Assembly (NCBI GenBank): GCA_904502265.1
Contig: CAJGDT010000025.1
Span: 1 to 12,971, forward strand
DNA length: 12,971 nucleotides
Direction: 5' to 3'
Origin: an uncultured Barnesiella sp.
GTDB taxonomy: Bacteria > Bacteroidota > Bacteroidia > Bacteroidales > Barnesiellaceae_A
The translations under genes were made by a program, and so were the position numbers. The notes under the pieces are model-generated. The model made no database searches. It worked only from the letters and a program-made list of their open reading frames with translations, and was not told the DNA's origin. This document shows positions 1-6,075 of this stretch, in pieces (position 1 is the first letter of the stretch; each line of letters begins with the position of its first letter).

Positions 1-48
1 GAGGCTAACATCAGCCGTCGTCTCAAACGTGCTAAAACCACTAAATAA
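1..48 (+). CDS. nqrB: NqrB, C-terminal end (partial)
   Basis: The window opens inside a reading frame whose last 15 residues are rich in Arg and Lys (ending AKTTK) before a TAA stop at 46-48. Its place directly before nqrC, in the order conserved for nqr operons, identifies it as the end of NqrB, the large membrane subunit of the Na+-translocating NADH:quinone oxidoreductase that carries a covalent FMN and the sodium channel. The visible residues alone would not identify it; the call rests on operon order. Fifteen nucleotides separate its stop from the nqrC start. Confidence 0.85.
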   Translation, partial: EANISRRLKRAKTTK

Positions 49-50
49 TA

Positions 51-57
51 AAGGAGG
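51..57 (+). promoter_or_regulatory. Strong Shine-Dalgarno site of nqrC
   Basis: AAGGAGG lies 6 nt before the nqrC ATG at 64. It is an extended match to the 16S anti-Shine-Dalgarno sequence, and it confirms the start. Such sites are uncommon in Bacteroidetes, where most genes have A-rich leaders instead. Confidence 0.75.
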
Positions 58-63
58 TAGATT

Positions 64-768
64 ATGAATAAACAAGGAAATACTTATACGATACTCTACG
101 CCTCTGTTATGGTGATTATCGTTGCCGCATTGTTGGCAGTTGTTTCGGTATCGCTTAAGCCTATGCAACAAGCTAATATCGAAATTGATAAGAAGAAACA
201 AATACTTAGCTCGGTAAATCTCGAACCTACTACTCAAAATGCTGTTGAACTCTATAGCAAATATATCATCGATAGCTATGTAGTAGATGCTAACGCTGCT
301 AAAGTTGAAGGTGCTAATGCCTTCACTGTAGATGTTGCTGCCGAGGTGAAGAAAGCTCAAGGCGAGCGCTTGTTGCCCGTTTTCGTAGCTCAACTCGACA
401 ATGGCGATATGAAATACATCCTTCCCCTCTATGGTGCAGGTTTGTGGGGTCCCATCTGGGGCTACATCGCTGTTGATGCCGATGGTAACACTATCTATGG
501 CTCATATTTTGCTCACCAAGGCGAAACTCCGGGTTTGGGTGCCGAAATCGAGAATCCCGCATTCCAATTGCAATTTGTAGGCAAGCACCTCTTTGTTGAT
601 GGTGAGATGAAGCCCGTTGCCGTAATGAAAGTGGGTCAAAAAACCTTGAACGGTGCCGAGTATGTTGACGCTGTATCGGGTGGTACTATTACAAGTAAGG
701 GTGTACAAGACATGATTGAAAATTCATTGTTGCCCTATAACGCATTTTTAAATTCAATTGAAAAGTAA
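64..768 (+). CDS. nqrC: Na+-translocating NADH:quinone reductase subunit C
   Basis: NqrC (234 aa) is a subunit of the sodium-pumping NADH:quinone oxidoreductase and passes electrons through a covalently bound FMN on the periplasmic side. One N-terminal membrane segment (about residues 8-32) precedes a soluble FMN-binding domain. The conserved HQGETPGLGAEI block is at 151-162. The flavinylation motif is SGGTIT at 205-210, so Thr210 is the predicted phosphoester attachment site for FMN, which ApbE would load (no apbE in this window). The motif has Gly where many homologues have Ala (SGATxT). A strong Shine-Dalgarno site supports the start. The stop codon overlaps the Shine-Dalgarno site of nqrD, which suggests coupled translation. 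Confidence 0.97.
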   Translation: MNKQGNTYTILYASVMVIIVAALLAVVSVSLKPMQQANIEIDKKKQILSSVNLEPTTQNAVELYSKYIIDSYVVDANAAKVEGANAFTVDVAAEVKKAQGERLLPVFVAQLDNGDMKYILPLYGAGLWGPIWGYIAVDADGNTIYGSYFAHQGETPGLGAEIENPAFQLQFVGKHLFVDGEMKPVAVMKVGQKTLNGAEYVDAVSGGTITSKGVQDMIENSLLPYNAFLNSIEK

Positions 769-773
769 GGAGG
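767..773 (+). promoter_or_regulatory. Shine-Dalgarno site of nqrD overlapping the nqrC stop
   Basis: AAGGAGG lies 8 nt before the nqrD ATG at 782, and its first two bases belong to the TAA stop of nqrC (766-768). Ribosomes ending on nqrC would therefore sit on the nqrD initiation region. It is the second perfect Shine-Dalgarno site in this operon; nqrE and nqrF have none. Confidence 0.7.
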
Positions 774-781
774 CGTAGGAT

Positions 782-1396
782 ATGAAAAACAAAGAGATAT
801 TATTAGGTCCCCTTTCCAAGAACAATCCTGTTATCGTACAGGTATTGGGTATATGCTCGGCATTGGCTGTAACATCAAAACTTGAGCCTTCTATCGTAAT
901 GGCTCTTTCGGTTACAGTGGTTGTTGCACTTGCCAATGTTGTTATTTCACTGTTGCGTAACACAATCCCCAACAGCATACGCATTATCGTGCAGTTGGTA
1001 GTTGTTGCCGCATTGGTTATTGTTGTTGACCAAGCGCTCAAGGCGTTTGCTTATGATGTTAGCAAGCAACTCTCGGTGTTCGTAGGTCTTATCATTACAA
1101 ACTGTATCGTTATGGGTCGTCTTGAGGCGTTTGCTCTTAGTCATAAACCCTGGGAGTCGTTCCTCGACGGTATTGGTAACGGTATTGGTTATGGTCTCAT
1201 CCTTATTATTGTAGGTTTCTTCCGTGAGTTGTTGGGTTCGGGCACATTGCTCGGTTTCCAAGTAATCCCCGAGATTTGCTACGAGTGGGGTTACCAAAAC
1301 AACGGTCTTATGATTTTGCCTCCCATGGCTCTTATCGTATCGGCCTGCATCATCTGGATACACCGTATTTACAACAAAGATTTGCAAGAAAAGTAA
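782..1396 (+). CDS. nqrD: Na+-translocating NADH:quinone reductase subunit D
   Basis: NqrD (204 aa) is a membrane subunit of Na+-NQR, related to RnfE, with about six transmembrane helices. With NqrE it forms a pseudo-symmetric pair that holds a 2Fe-2S cluster inside the membrane. Cys25 (in LGICSALAV) and Cys108 (in IITNCIVMGR) match the cysteines known to supply half of the ligands. The N-terminal LLGPLSKNNPV and the FLDGIGNGIGYG segment near 127-138 are typical of the family. Length is normal. It lies 13 nt after nqrC and 30 nt before the likely nqrE start, within one operon. Confidence 0.97.
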   Translation: MKNKEILLGPLSKNNPVIVQVLGICSALAVTSKLEPSIVMALSVTVVVALANVVISLLRNTIPNSIRIIVQLVVVAALVIVVDQALKAFAYDVSKQLSVFVGLIITNCIVMGRLEAFALSHKPWESFLDGIGNGIGYGLILIIVGFFRELLGSGTLLGFQVIPEICYEWGYQNNGLMILPPMALIVSACIIWIHRIYNKDLQEK

Positions 1397-1426
1397 TACT
1401 TACCCTTTAATTATAGAATGTATAAT

Positions 1427-2041
1427 ATGGAAAGTTTAAATCTATTCATAAAGTCTATCTTTATAGACAACATGATATTTGCATACTTCTTGGGTATGTG
1501 TTCTTATCTTGCGGTATCTAAGACCGTAAAGACATCGTTGGGTCTTGGTATTGCAGTGACCTTTGTGCTCACTCTTACCGTTCCTGTCAACTATTTGCTC
1601 GAGAATTATATCCTTAAGCCCGGTGCATTGTCATGGTTGGGCGAAAGTTTTGCCGATGTAGACCTTTCGTTCCTCAGCCTCATCTTCTTCATCGCAGTGG
1701 TTGCTTCAATGGTACAACTTGTTGAGATGGTAGTTGAGCGCTTCTCGCCCTCGCTCTATGCTTCGTTGGGTATCTTCTTGCCCCTTATTGCTGTAAACTG
1801 CGCCATCCTCGGTGGTTCGCTCTTTATGCAACAACGTGCATTCGACTCTGTTGGTACTGCTGCAGTATATGGCTTGGGCTCGGGTATTGGTTGGTTGCTT
1901 GCCATTGTTGGTATTGCTGCCATCCGCGAGAAATTGGCTTATAGCAATGTTCCTGCACCGCTCAAAGGTATTGGTATCACCTTTATCATTACCGGTCTTA
2001 TGGGTATTGCTTTCATGAGCTTCTTGGGTATTAAGTTGTAA
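1427..2041 (+). CDS. nqrE: Na+-translocating NADH:quinone reductase subunit E
   Basis: NqrE (204 aa from this start) is the membrane partner of NqrD, related to RnfA, with about six helices. Cys25 (in FLGMCSYLAV) and Cys125 (in IAVNCAILGG) are the expected ligands for the other half of the intramembrane 2Fe-2S cluster. An in-frame ATG three codons upstream at 1418 is also possible. I prefer 1427 because family members begin MExxxSLFxKSIFxxNM, which fits MESLNLFIKSIFIDNM. Neither start has a Shine-Dalgarno site; the leader is AT-rich. The gene ends 20 nt before nqrF. Confidence 0.95.
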   Translation: MESLNLFIKSIFIDNMIFAYFLGMCSYLAVSKTVKTSLGLGIAVTFVLTLTVPVNYLLENYILKPGALSWLGESFADVDLSFLSLIFFIAVVASMVQLVEMVVERFSPSLYASLGIFLPLIAVNCAILGGSLFMQQRAFDSVGTAAVYGLGSGIGWLLAIVGIAAIREKLAYSNVPAPLKGIGITFIITGLMGIAFMSFLGIKL

Positions 2042-2061
2042 TTTATCGTAAGCAAACAGAC

Positions 2062-3336
2062 ATGAATATGACAAACGTATTATTATCAAGTATAGTAATC
2101 TTCCTCATTATTATACTGCTTTTGGTAGTCATCTTGTTGGTTGCCAAACGATACTTGGTTCCTTCGGGAAAAGTAAAAATTACTATCAACGACGATACTG
2201 TTGTTGAGGCTGAGACAGGTGCAAGCCTCCTCTCGACTCTCGCAGCTCAAAAGGTATATTTGCCTTCGGCTTGTGGTGGTGGTGGCTCTTGTGCTCAATG
2301 TCGTTGTCAAGTAACTGAGGGTGGTGGCGAAATTCTTCCTACCGAGACTGTTCACTTCTCACGCAAGGAGCAACAAAACAACTGGCGCTTGGGTTGCCAA
2401 GTGAAAGTTAAAGGCGACCTCTCTATCAAAGTACCCGAGTCGGTAATGGGTGTGAAAGAGTGGGAGTGCGAGGTTATCTCAAACAAGAACGTTGCTACAT
2501 TTATCAAAGAGTTTATCGTGAAGTTGCCCGAGGGCGAACACATGGACTTCATCCCCGGTTCGTATGCTCAAATTAAGATTCCTGCATACGAGATGGACTA
2601 TGATAAGGACATCGACAAGTCGCTCATTGGCGAAGGTTATCTCGATGCTTGGAAGAACTTCGGTCTATTTGACTTGAAATGTAAAAATACCGAGCCTACA
2701 GTACGTGCTTACTCAATGGCCAACTATCCTGCCGAGGGTGATCGCATCATGCTCACTGTACGTATTGCTACTCCTCCCATGAAACCCCGTCCTCAAACAG
2801 GTTTCCAAGATGTTATGCCCGGTATTGCATCGTCATACATCTTTACACTCAAGCCCGGCGACAAGGTTATCATGAGTGGTCCTTACGGCGATTTCCACCC
2901 CATCTTCGATTCTAAGAAAGAGATGATGTGGGTAGGTGGTGGTGCCGGTATGGCTCCCTTGCGTGCTCAAATCATGCACCTCACTAAGACATTGAAGACT
3001 ACCGATCGTAAGATGTCATACTTCTACGGTGCACGTGCACTCAACGAGGTATTCTATCTTGAGGACTTCTTGCAATTGGAGAAGGATTTCCCCAACTTCA
3101 CATTCCACCTTGCACTCGACCGTCCCGATCCCGCAGCCGATGCAGCAGGTGTGAAGTATACAGCCGGTTTCGTTCACCAAGTTATCTACGAAACATACCT
3201 CAAAGACCACGAAGCACCCGAAGATATCGAGTACTACATGTGTGGTCCCGGCCCCATGTCTAAGGCCGTTGTTTCGATGCTCGACAGCCTTGGCGTAGAA
3301 CCCGAGAGCATTATGTACGATAACTTTGGTGCATAA
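2062..3336 (+). CDS. nqrF: Na+-translocating NADH:quinone reductase subunit F
   Basis: NqrF (424 aa) is the entry point of Na+-NQR: it oxidises cytoplasmic NADH through FAD and passes electrons to a 2Fe-2S centre. An N-terminal membrane anchor (about 5-28) is followed by a ferredoxin domain with cluster ligands Cys71, Cys77, Cys80 and Cys112; an extra Cys82 lies beside them. Next come the FAD-binding motif RAYSMANYP (215-223), the NADH-binding GGGAGMAPL (292-300) and CGPGPM (394-399), and the usual acidic and aromatic C-terminus DNFGA. All catalytic motifs are intact and the length is normal. It is the last gene of the operon and is followed directly by a terminator. Confidence 0.98.
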   Translation: MNMTNVLLSSIVIFLIIILLLVVILLVAKRYLVPSGKVKITINDDTVVEAETGASLLSTLAAQKVYLPSACGGGGSCAQCRCQVTEGGGEILPTETVHFSRKEQQNNWRLGCQVKVKGDLSIKVPESVMGVKEWECEVISNKNVATFIKEFIVKLPEGEHMDFIPGSYAQIKIPAYEMDYDKDIDKSLIGEGYLDAWKNFGLFDLKCKNTEPTVRAYSMANYPAEGDRIMLTVRIATPPMKPRPQTGFQDVMPGIASSYIFTLKPGDKVIMSGPYGDFHPIFDSKKEMMWVGGGAGMAPLRAQIMHLTKTLKTTDRKMSYFYGARALNEVFYLEDFLQLEKDFPNFTFHLALDRPDPAADAAGVKYTAGFVHQVIYETYLKDHEAPEDIEYYMCGPGPMSKAVVSMLDSLGVEPESIMYDNFGA

Positions 3337-3361
3337 TAGAGTATAACCAAATATTTGGATG

Positions 3362-3395
3362 GATAGGTCGTATCATTGATACGGCCTATCTTTTT
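3362..3395 (+). terminator. Intrinsic terminator of the nqr operon
   Basis: A 13-bp stem (3362-3374 with 3378-3390, one G-U pair, 3-nt loop ATT) is followed directly by TTTTT. It starts 25 nt after the nqrF stop, which fits rho-independent termination of the nqr transcript. Confidence 0.9.
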
Positions 3396-3505
3396 ATTAC
3401 AAGGAATATAAAAATAAAACTATTCTGCCCATAGAAATAGTTATAATGTGGTGTGTATTATGGAAAAAACTCATGACTTTATGGCTATTATCTCTTAGGT
3501 TTCAT

Positions 3506-3513
3506 TATCTTTG
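3506..3513 (+). promoter_or_regulatory. Bacteroidetes-type -7 box for cdsA
   Basis: TATCTTTG matches the TAnnTTTG consensus of the primary sigma factor in Bacteroidetes. It lies 47 nt before the cdsA ATG, which predicts a leader of about 40 nt. I see no clear TTG -33 element at the usual spacing, so confidence is moderate. Confidence 0.5.
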
Positions 3514-3560
3514 CAGAAAAGAAATAGGAATTAATAAACTGCTATATAATAATCAGTCTT

Positions 3561-4394
3561 ATGGCACTATCACTCAAATCATTGGTTGTACGAACTATTA
3601 CGGGAGCTGTATTTGTGGCTATTATTGTGGGTAGCATATTGTTCAATGAATATTCTTTTGCTTTTGTATTTGCGGCATTTGCAGCCTTAGCATCAGCCGA
3701 GTTCTATCGCCTTGTTGATGATTTAACACATTCGCCTCGTGGTACAATGCTTGTTGACGTCATTGGTTCAATACTACTCTTTATTACATTCTATATATAT
3801 GCAACTAAGGATTTTAATACGAGTGGTATTATAACAGTTCCTTATTTGGTTTACTTTTTAGTGCGATTTATCATGCAATTGTATGATAAGGTCGAGCGAC
3901 CTCTTGAGGGCTGGGCATACAGCTTTTTGGGTCAAATATATGTAGCTTTGCCTTTTGCGTTGTGCAATGTACTTTATTTCCGATTTTCGCCTATAATCTT
4001 ATTATCACTTTTCGTATTTATTTGGGTGAATGACACCGGAGCCTACTTGGTAGGTTGTACAATAGGTAAACATAGATTGTATGAGCGTATATCTCCTAAA
4101 AAATCATGGGAAGGTTTCTGGGGAGGACTTATTCTTGCCGCCGGTATAGCCTATTTGGCATCTTTATATCTTGATATACTCAATACATGGCAATGGATGG
4201 GTTTGGCTATCACTTGTTCTGTCTTTGGTACTTGGGGAGACTTGTGTGAGTCGCTTATCAAGCGTTCGCTCAATGTAAAAGACTCCGGCAAAAGCCTTCC
4301 GGGTCATGGTGGTTGGCTCGATCGTTTCGATAGTGTACTGTTGGCGGTTCCTGCATCGATACTCTACCTCTTTATAGCAATGGCATTTGCTTAA
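3561..4394 (+). CDS. cdsA: Phosphatidate cytidylyltransferase
   Basis: CdsA (277 aa) makes CDP-diacylglycerol from phosphatidic acid and CTP, the branch point of membrane phospholipid synthesis. It is an integral inner-membrane enzyme with roughly eight hydrophobic segments. The family signature is complete at 231-257: SLIKR, KDSGK, LPGHGG and DRFDS, including the acidic residues that bind Mg2+. The block NDTGAYLVG (157-165) and ISPKKSWEGFWGG (177-189) are also typical. The length is normal. The gene has its own promoter and ends at a hairpin shared with the converging YtxH-like gene, so it appears to be transcribed alone. Confidence 0.96.
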   Translation: MALSLKSLVVRTITGAVFVAIIVGSILFNEYSFAFVFAAFAALASAEFYRLVDDLTHSPRGTMLVDVIGSILLFITFYIYATKDFNTSGIITVPYLVYFLVRFIMQLYDKVERPLEGWAYSFLGQIYVALPFALCNVLYFRFSPIILLSLFVFIWVNDTGAYLVGCTIGKHRLYERISPKKSWEGFWGGLILAAGIAYLASLYLDILNTWQWMGLAITCSVFGTWGDLCESLIKRSLNVKDSGKSLPGHGGWLDRFDSVLLAVPASILYLFIAMAFA

Positions 4395-4414
4395 ATATAA
4401 CTATAAATATAATT

Positions 4415-4448
4415 TAGGGATGTTCGGTATGATACCTGAGCATCCCTA
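4415..4448. terminator. Bidirectional hairpin between convergent genes
   Basis: An inverted repeat (4415-4430 with 4431-4448, an AGGGATG arm pairing with CATCCCT, one small bulge) lies 20 nt after the cdsA stop and 21 nt after the stop of the opposing YtxH-like gene. T-rich sequence flanks both ends, though not as a clean T tract. It probably ends transcription from both sides. Confidence 0.7.
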
Positions 4449-4469
4449 TTTACTTGAGTATAACAGTCA

Positions 4470-4751
4470 TTATTCAACAGAGACTGCATTCATGTGATGT
4501 TGCATGCGCTCTGCCACATCATGAGCCTTTTGCGACAGTTTGTCGGCTGTTTCAACACCCACTTCCATAGCCTTATGTCGTGCGCGCTCAACTATCTCCT
4601 CGGCCCATTCGTTGCCTTCTTGAAGTTTACGTTCCATATTGCGACGAATCTTTTCACCTTGTGCCGTGCGAGCGTAACGATATATACACATAGCTGCTAC
4701 TACACCCACACTTACACCCACAACTCCGAGTATCAGATTATACATTTTCAT
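4470..4751 (-). CDS. YtxH-like small membrane protein
   Basis: This 93-aa protein has one N-terminal transmembrane helix (about residues 4-24, LILGVVGVSVGVVAAMCIY) followed by a basic, strongly amphipathic helical tail rich in Glu, Arg, Ala and Lys, likely a coiled coil. That architecture resembles YtxH-domain proteins and other small helical membrane proteins, often stress related, but no catalytic motif is present and the family call is tentative. The TM-helix-plus-charged-tail pattern and good codon structure support a real gene over the overlapping + strand frame. A perfect 14-bp palindrome sits 9 nt before its start codon, which could be an operator. Confidence 0.75.
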   Translation of the reverse strand: MKMYNLILGVVGVSVGVVAAMCIYRYARTAQGEKIRRNMERKLQEGNEWAEEIVERARHKAMEVGVETADKLSQKAHDVAERMQHHMNAVSVE

Positions 4752-4760
4752 AAGAAATCG

Positions 4761-4774
4761 TGTTTAATTAAACA
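4761..4774. repeat. Perfect 14-bp palindrome
   Basis: TGTTTAATTAAACA equals its own reverse complement. It lies 9 nt upstream of the start codon of the YtxH-like gene on the - strand and directly abuts a second inverted repeat (4775-4798). The position would suit an operator, but the regulator is unknown. Confidence 0.6.
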
Positions 4775-4798
4775 TTCTATAATTATTCAATTATAGAA
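4775..4798. repeat. Inverted repeat, 10-bp arms, 4-nt loop
   Basis: TTCTATAATT (4775-4784) and AATTATAGAA (4789-4798) are perfect reverse complements around ATTC. It is contiguous with the preceding palindrome. It is AT-only apart from one G-C pair, so it is more plausible as a protein-binding site than as a stable RNA hairpin. Confidence 0.6.
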
Positions 4799-4835
4799 CA
4801 TGATAAACTACGTACCAGTTTATTGTTATGAATAG

Positions 4836-4853
4836 ATTAACATACATGTTAAT
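4836..4853. repeat. Inverted repeat, 8-bp arms
   Basis: ATTAACAT (4836-4843) and ATGTTAAT (4846-4853) are perfect reverse complements separated by 2 nt. It is the third dyad in this spacer and has no assigned role. Confidence 0.5.
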
Positions 4854-4873
4854 GCGATTAAATAATGAAAAGG

Positions 4874-4927
4874 TGTAAACCCAATGCGTTGTAGCACCTC
4901 TCAATAACTAACAACGCATAGTTTACA
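4874..4927. repeat. Long imperfect hairpin, possible structured RNA
   Basis: The arms 4874-4892 and 4911-4927 pair as TGTAAAC with GTTTACA and ATGCGTTGT with ACAACGCAT, with a small asymmetric internal loop (CCA against T) and an 18-nt apical loop. A competing 5-bp pairing exists between AGGTG (4871-4875) and CACCT (4895-4899). It lies beyond the tRNA-Gly terminator and is in no gene. It could be a small RNA, a 5' leader element of the YtxH-like gene, or a regulatory dyad; the sequence does not decide. Confidence 0.5.
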
Positions 4928-4935
4928 TGTAATCT

Positions 4936-4982
4936 AAAAAAGAAAATGAGGATGAGTCATGAATGGAATTTGACTCATCCTC
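4936..4982 (-). terminator. Intrinsic terminator of the tRNA-Gly unit
   Basis: GAGGATGAGTCA (4948-4959) pairs perfectly with TGACTCATCCTC (4971-4982) around an 11-nt loop. On the - strand the stem is followed by a T-rich run that ends in TTTTTT. It begins 14 nt after the tRNA 3' end, so it terminates the tRNA transcript. Confidence 0.85.
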
Positions 4983-4996
4983 CCTTACTTATAATG

Positions 4997-5069
4997 AGCG
5001 GCAAACGGGGCTCGAACCCGCGACCCTGAGCTTGGGAAGCTCATGCTCTACCAACTGAGCTACTGCCGC
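4997..5069 (-). tRNA. tRNA-Gly (anticodon CCC)
   Basis: The 73-nt gene folds into a full cloverleaf: 7-bp acceptor stem (with one G-U), D stem GCTC/GAGC with loop AGTTGGTA, anticodon stem TGAGC/GCTCA with loop TTCCCAA, variable loop GGGTC, and T stem with loop TTCGAGC. The anticodon is CCC, reading glycine codon GGG, and the discriminator base is U73 as expected for bacterial tRNA-Gly. CCA is not encoded and must be added enzymatically. The 5' end lies only 6 nt after the stop codon of the upstream gene, leaving no room for its own promoter in the spacer. Confidence 0.97.
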
Positions 5070-5075
5070 ATTGTA

Positions 5076-5378
5076 TTACTCCACAACTTCTACTAAAAAA
5101 CTAACCGGTCGGAAGCCATCGTTACATGAGAGCATAGCCGAATGAGGATTACGCATCCAGCCATCGTAAAAGTTGCCACCACCTCGCGCAAGTTCTGATA
5201 TGAAGGGGAATAGGGTTTGCCAAGCACTGTCGCACATACCTGTCGGCTTTTGGCAATCTATAACTTCGAATGTTTGACCTATCTGCATGTCGCAAGCATG
5301 CTCGATGGGATTTTCGTACTTTTCCATCAAGTCTTGGTAACATGCCATGCGCATTACGGTTATTTTTATCCTTTTCAT
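5076..5378 (-). CDS. TIGR04076 family protein
   Basis: A 100-aa cytosolic protein that I recognise as the TIGR04076 type, a family of small proteins of unknown function. Support comes from the KITVM start, the block KPTGMCDSAWQTLFPFI (44-60), the LARGGGNFYDGW stretch (63-74) and the C-terminal SCNDGFRPVSFLVE (84-97). Five cysteines (13, 29, 42, 49, 85) could bind metal or be redox active; this is inference. An ATG seven codons upstream (5399) is in frame, but family members start at MKxxKITV, so I chose 5378. A good promoter lies 41-72 nt upstream of that start. The gene runs straight into tRNA-Gly, 6 nt after the stop. Confidence 0.88.
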   Translation of the reverse strand: MKRIKITVMRMACYQDLMEKYENPIEHACDMQIGQTFEVIDCQKPTGMCDSAWQTLFPFISELARGGGNFYDGWMRNPHSAMLSCNDGFRPVSFLVEVVE

Positions 5379-5418
5379 TTTTCTTGTTATGTTATACAAT
5401 AAGCGTATAACTATAGTG

Positions 5419-5450
5419 CAAATATAGTGTAGAGGGAAGGAAAATACAAA
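5419..5450 (-). promoter_or_regulatory. Promoter of the TIGR04076-tRNA-Gly unit
   Basis: On the - strand, TTTG at 5447-5450 (the -33 element) and TATATTTG at 5419-5426 (the -7 element) are separated by 20 nt, fitting the Bacteroidetes TTTG/TAnnTTTG promoter. It is the only such match I found upstream of the tRNA on that strand, so it probably drives both genes. Confidence 0.7.
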
Positions 5451-5488
5451 TATTGCTAACTGAAAGATTAACGTATGGTCATTTTTAG

Positions 5489-5496
5489 TATGTTTG
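5489..5496 (+). promoter_or_regulatory. -7 box for the metallophosphoesterase gene
   Basis: TATGTTTG fits TAnnTTTG and lies 27 nt before the ATG at 5524. Transcription would begin near 5503, which excludes the upstream in-frame ATG at 5494 as a start. No clear -33 TTG is seen at the normal distance. Confidence 0.45.
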
Positions 5497-5523
5497 TACT
5501 TGCAAAATATTCTACTGAAATTT

Positions 5524-6030
5524 ATGAAACGTATAGGTATATTGTCGGATACTCATGCATATTGGGATGAGAAGTATGCACATTATTTTGCCGATTGTGA
5601 TGAGATATGGCATGCTGGCGATATAGGAAGCTTAGAGGTGTTAGAAAAGCTTGAAGCTATTAAAACTGTGCGAGCGGTGTATGGAAATATTGATGGTAGC
5701 CCTATTCGCATAAGAGCAAAACAACACCAAAGATTTAATATAGAGGGTGTTGCTGTATGGATGACTCATATAGGTGGTTATCCTGGCAAATATGCCCGAG
5801 AGGTGGTGCCTGAGATATATCGCAATCCTCCGAAACTTTTCATTTCGGGACACTCTCATATTACAAAAGTTATGTATGATAAGACGCTCGACTGTTTGCA
5901 CATCAATCCCGGAGCCGCCGGCATGTATGGATTTCACAAAGTGCGCACACTGGTCCGATTGGTTATTGATAATGGCAATTTCAGTGATCTTGAAATTATT
6001 GAATTGAAAGACGAGAGAAATTGTAGATAA
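5524..6030 (+). CDS. YfcE/MJ0936-type metallophosphoesterase
   Basis: A 168-aa cytosolic calcineurin-like phosphoesterase of the YfcE/MJ0936 group, which hydrolyses phosphodiesters with two divalent metals; the physiological substrate is not known. All metal-binding motifs are present: SDTH (8-11), AGDIG (31-35, Asp33), YGNID (53-57, Asn54 or adjacent as the bridging residue), MTHIGG (80-85) and GHSH (109-112), followed by the typical HINPGAAG near 126-133. I chose the ATG at 5524 because homologues begin with a short MKRIGILSDTH stretch and because a likely promoter covers the ATG ten codons further upstream. It appears monocistronic, with a strong terminator right at its stop codon. Confidence 0.93.
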   Translation: MKRIGILSDTHAYWDEKYAHYFADCDEIWHAGDIGSLEVLEKLEAIKTVRAVYGNIDGSPIRIRAKQHQRFNIEGVAVWMTHIGGYPGKYAREVVPEIYRNPPKLFISGHSHITKVMYDKTLDCLHINPGAAGMYGFHKVRTLVRLVIDNGNFSDLEIIELKDERNCR

Positions 6031-6070
6031 GTTAAAAGGGAGTAATTAAAATTACTCCCTTTTAACTTAT
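6027..6070. terminator. Bidirectional terminator, 20-bp perfect stem
   Basis: Positions 6027-6046 pair perfectly with 6051-6070 around TAAA. The stem contains AAAAGGGAGT and ACTCCCTTTT, giving a T-rich strand in either direction. It overlaps the stop codon of the phosphoesterase gene and ends 5 nt before the stop of ispH, so it serves both convergent units. Confidence 0.9.
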
Positions 6071-6075
6071 TATTC

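Noticed and set aside
3446..3634. 62-codon open frame on the + strand overlapping the start of cdsA
   Set aside because: It runs across the cdsA promoter region and into cdsA in another frame, and its residues show no domain-like pattern.
4494..4796. 100-codon + strand frame opposite the YtxH-like gene
   Set aside because: It is rich in Cys, His and Tyr with no family resemblance, while the - strand frame has a clear membrane helix plus charged helical tail.
4997..5069. tRNA-Gly as an integration site for a mobile element
   Set aside because: No integrase gene and no direct repeat of the tRNA 3' end were seen nearby; the neighbours look like stable chromosomal genes.
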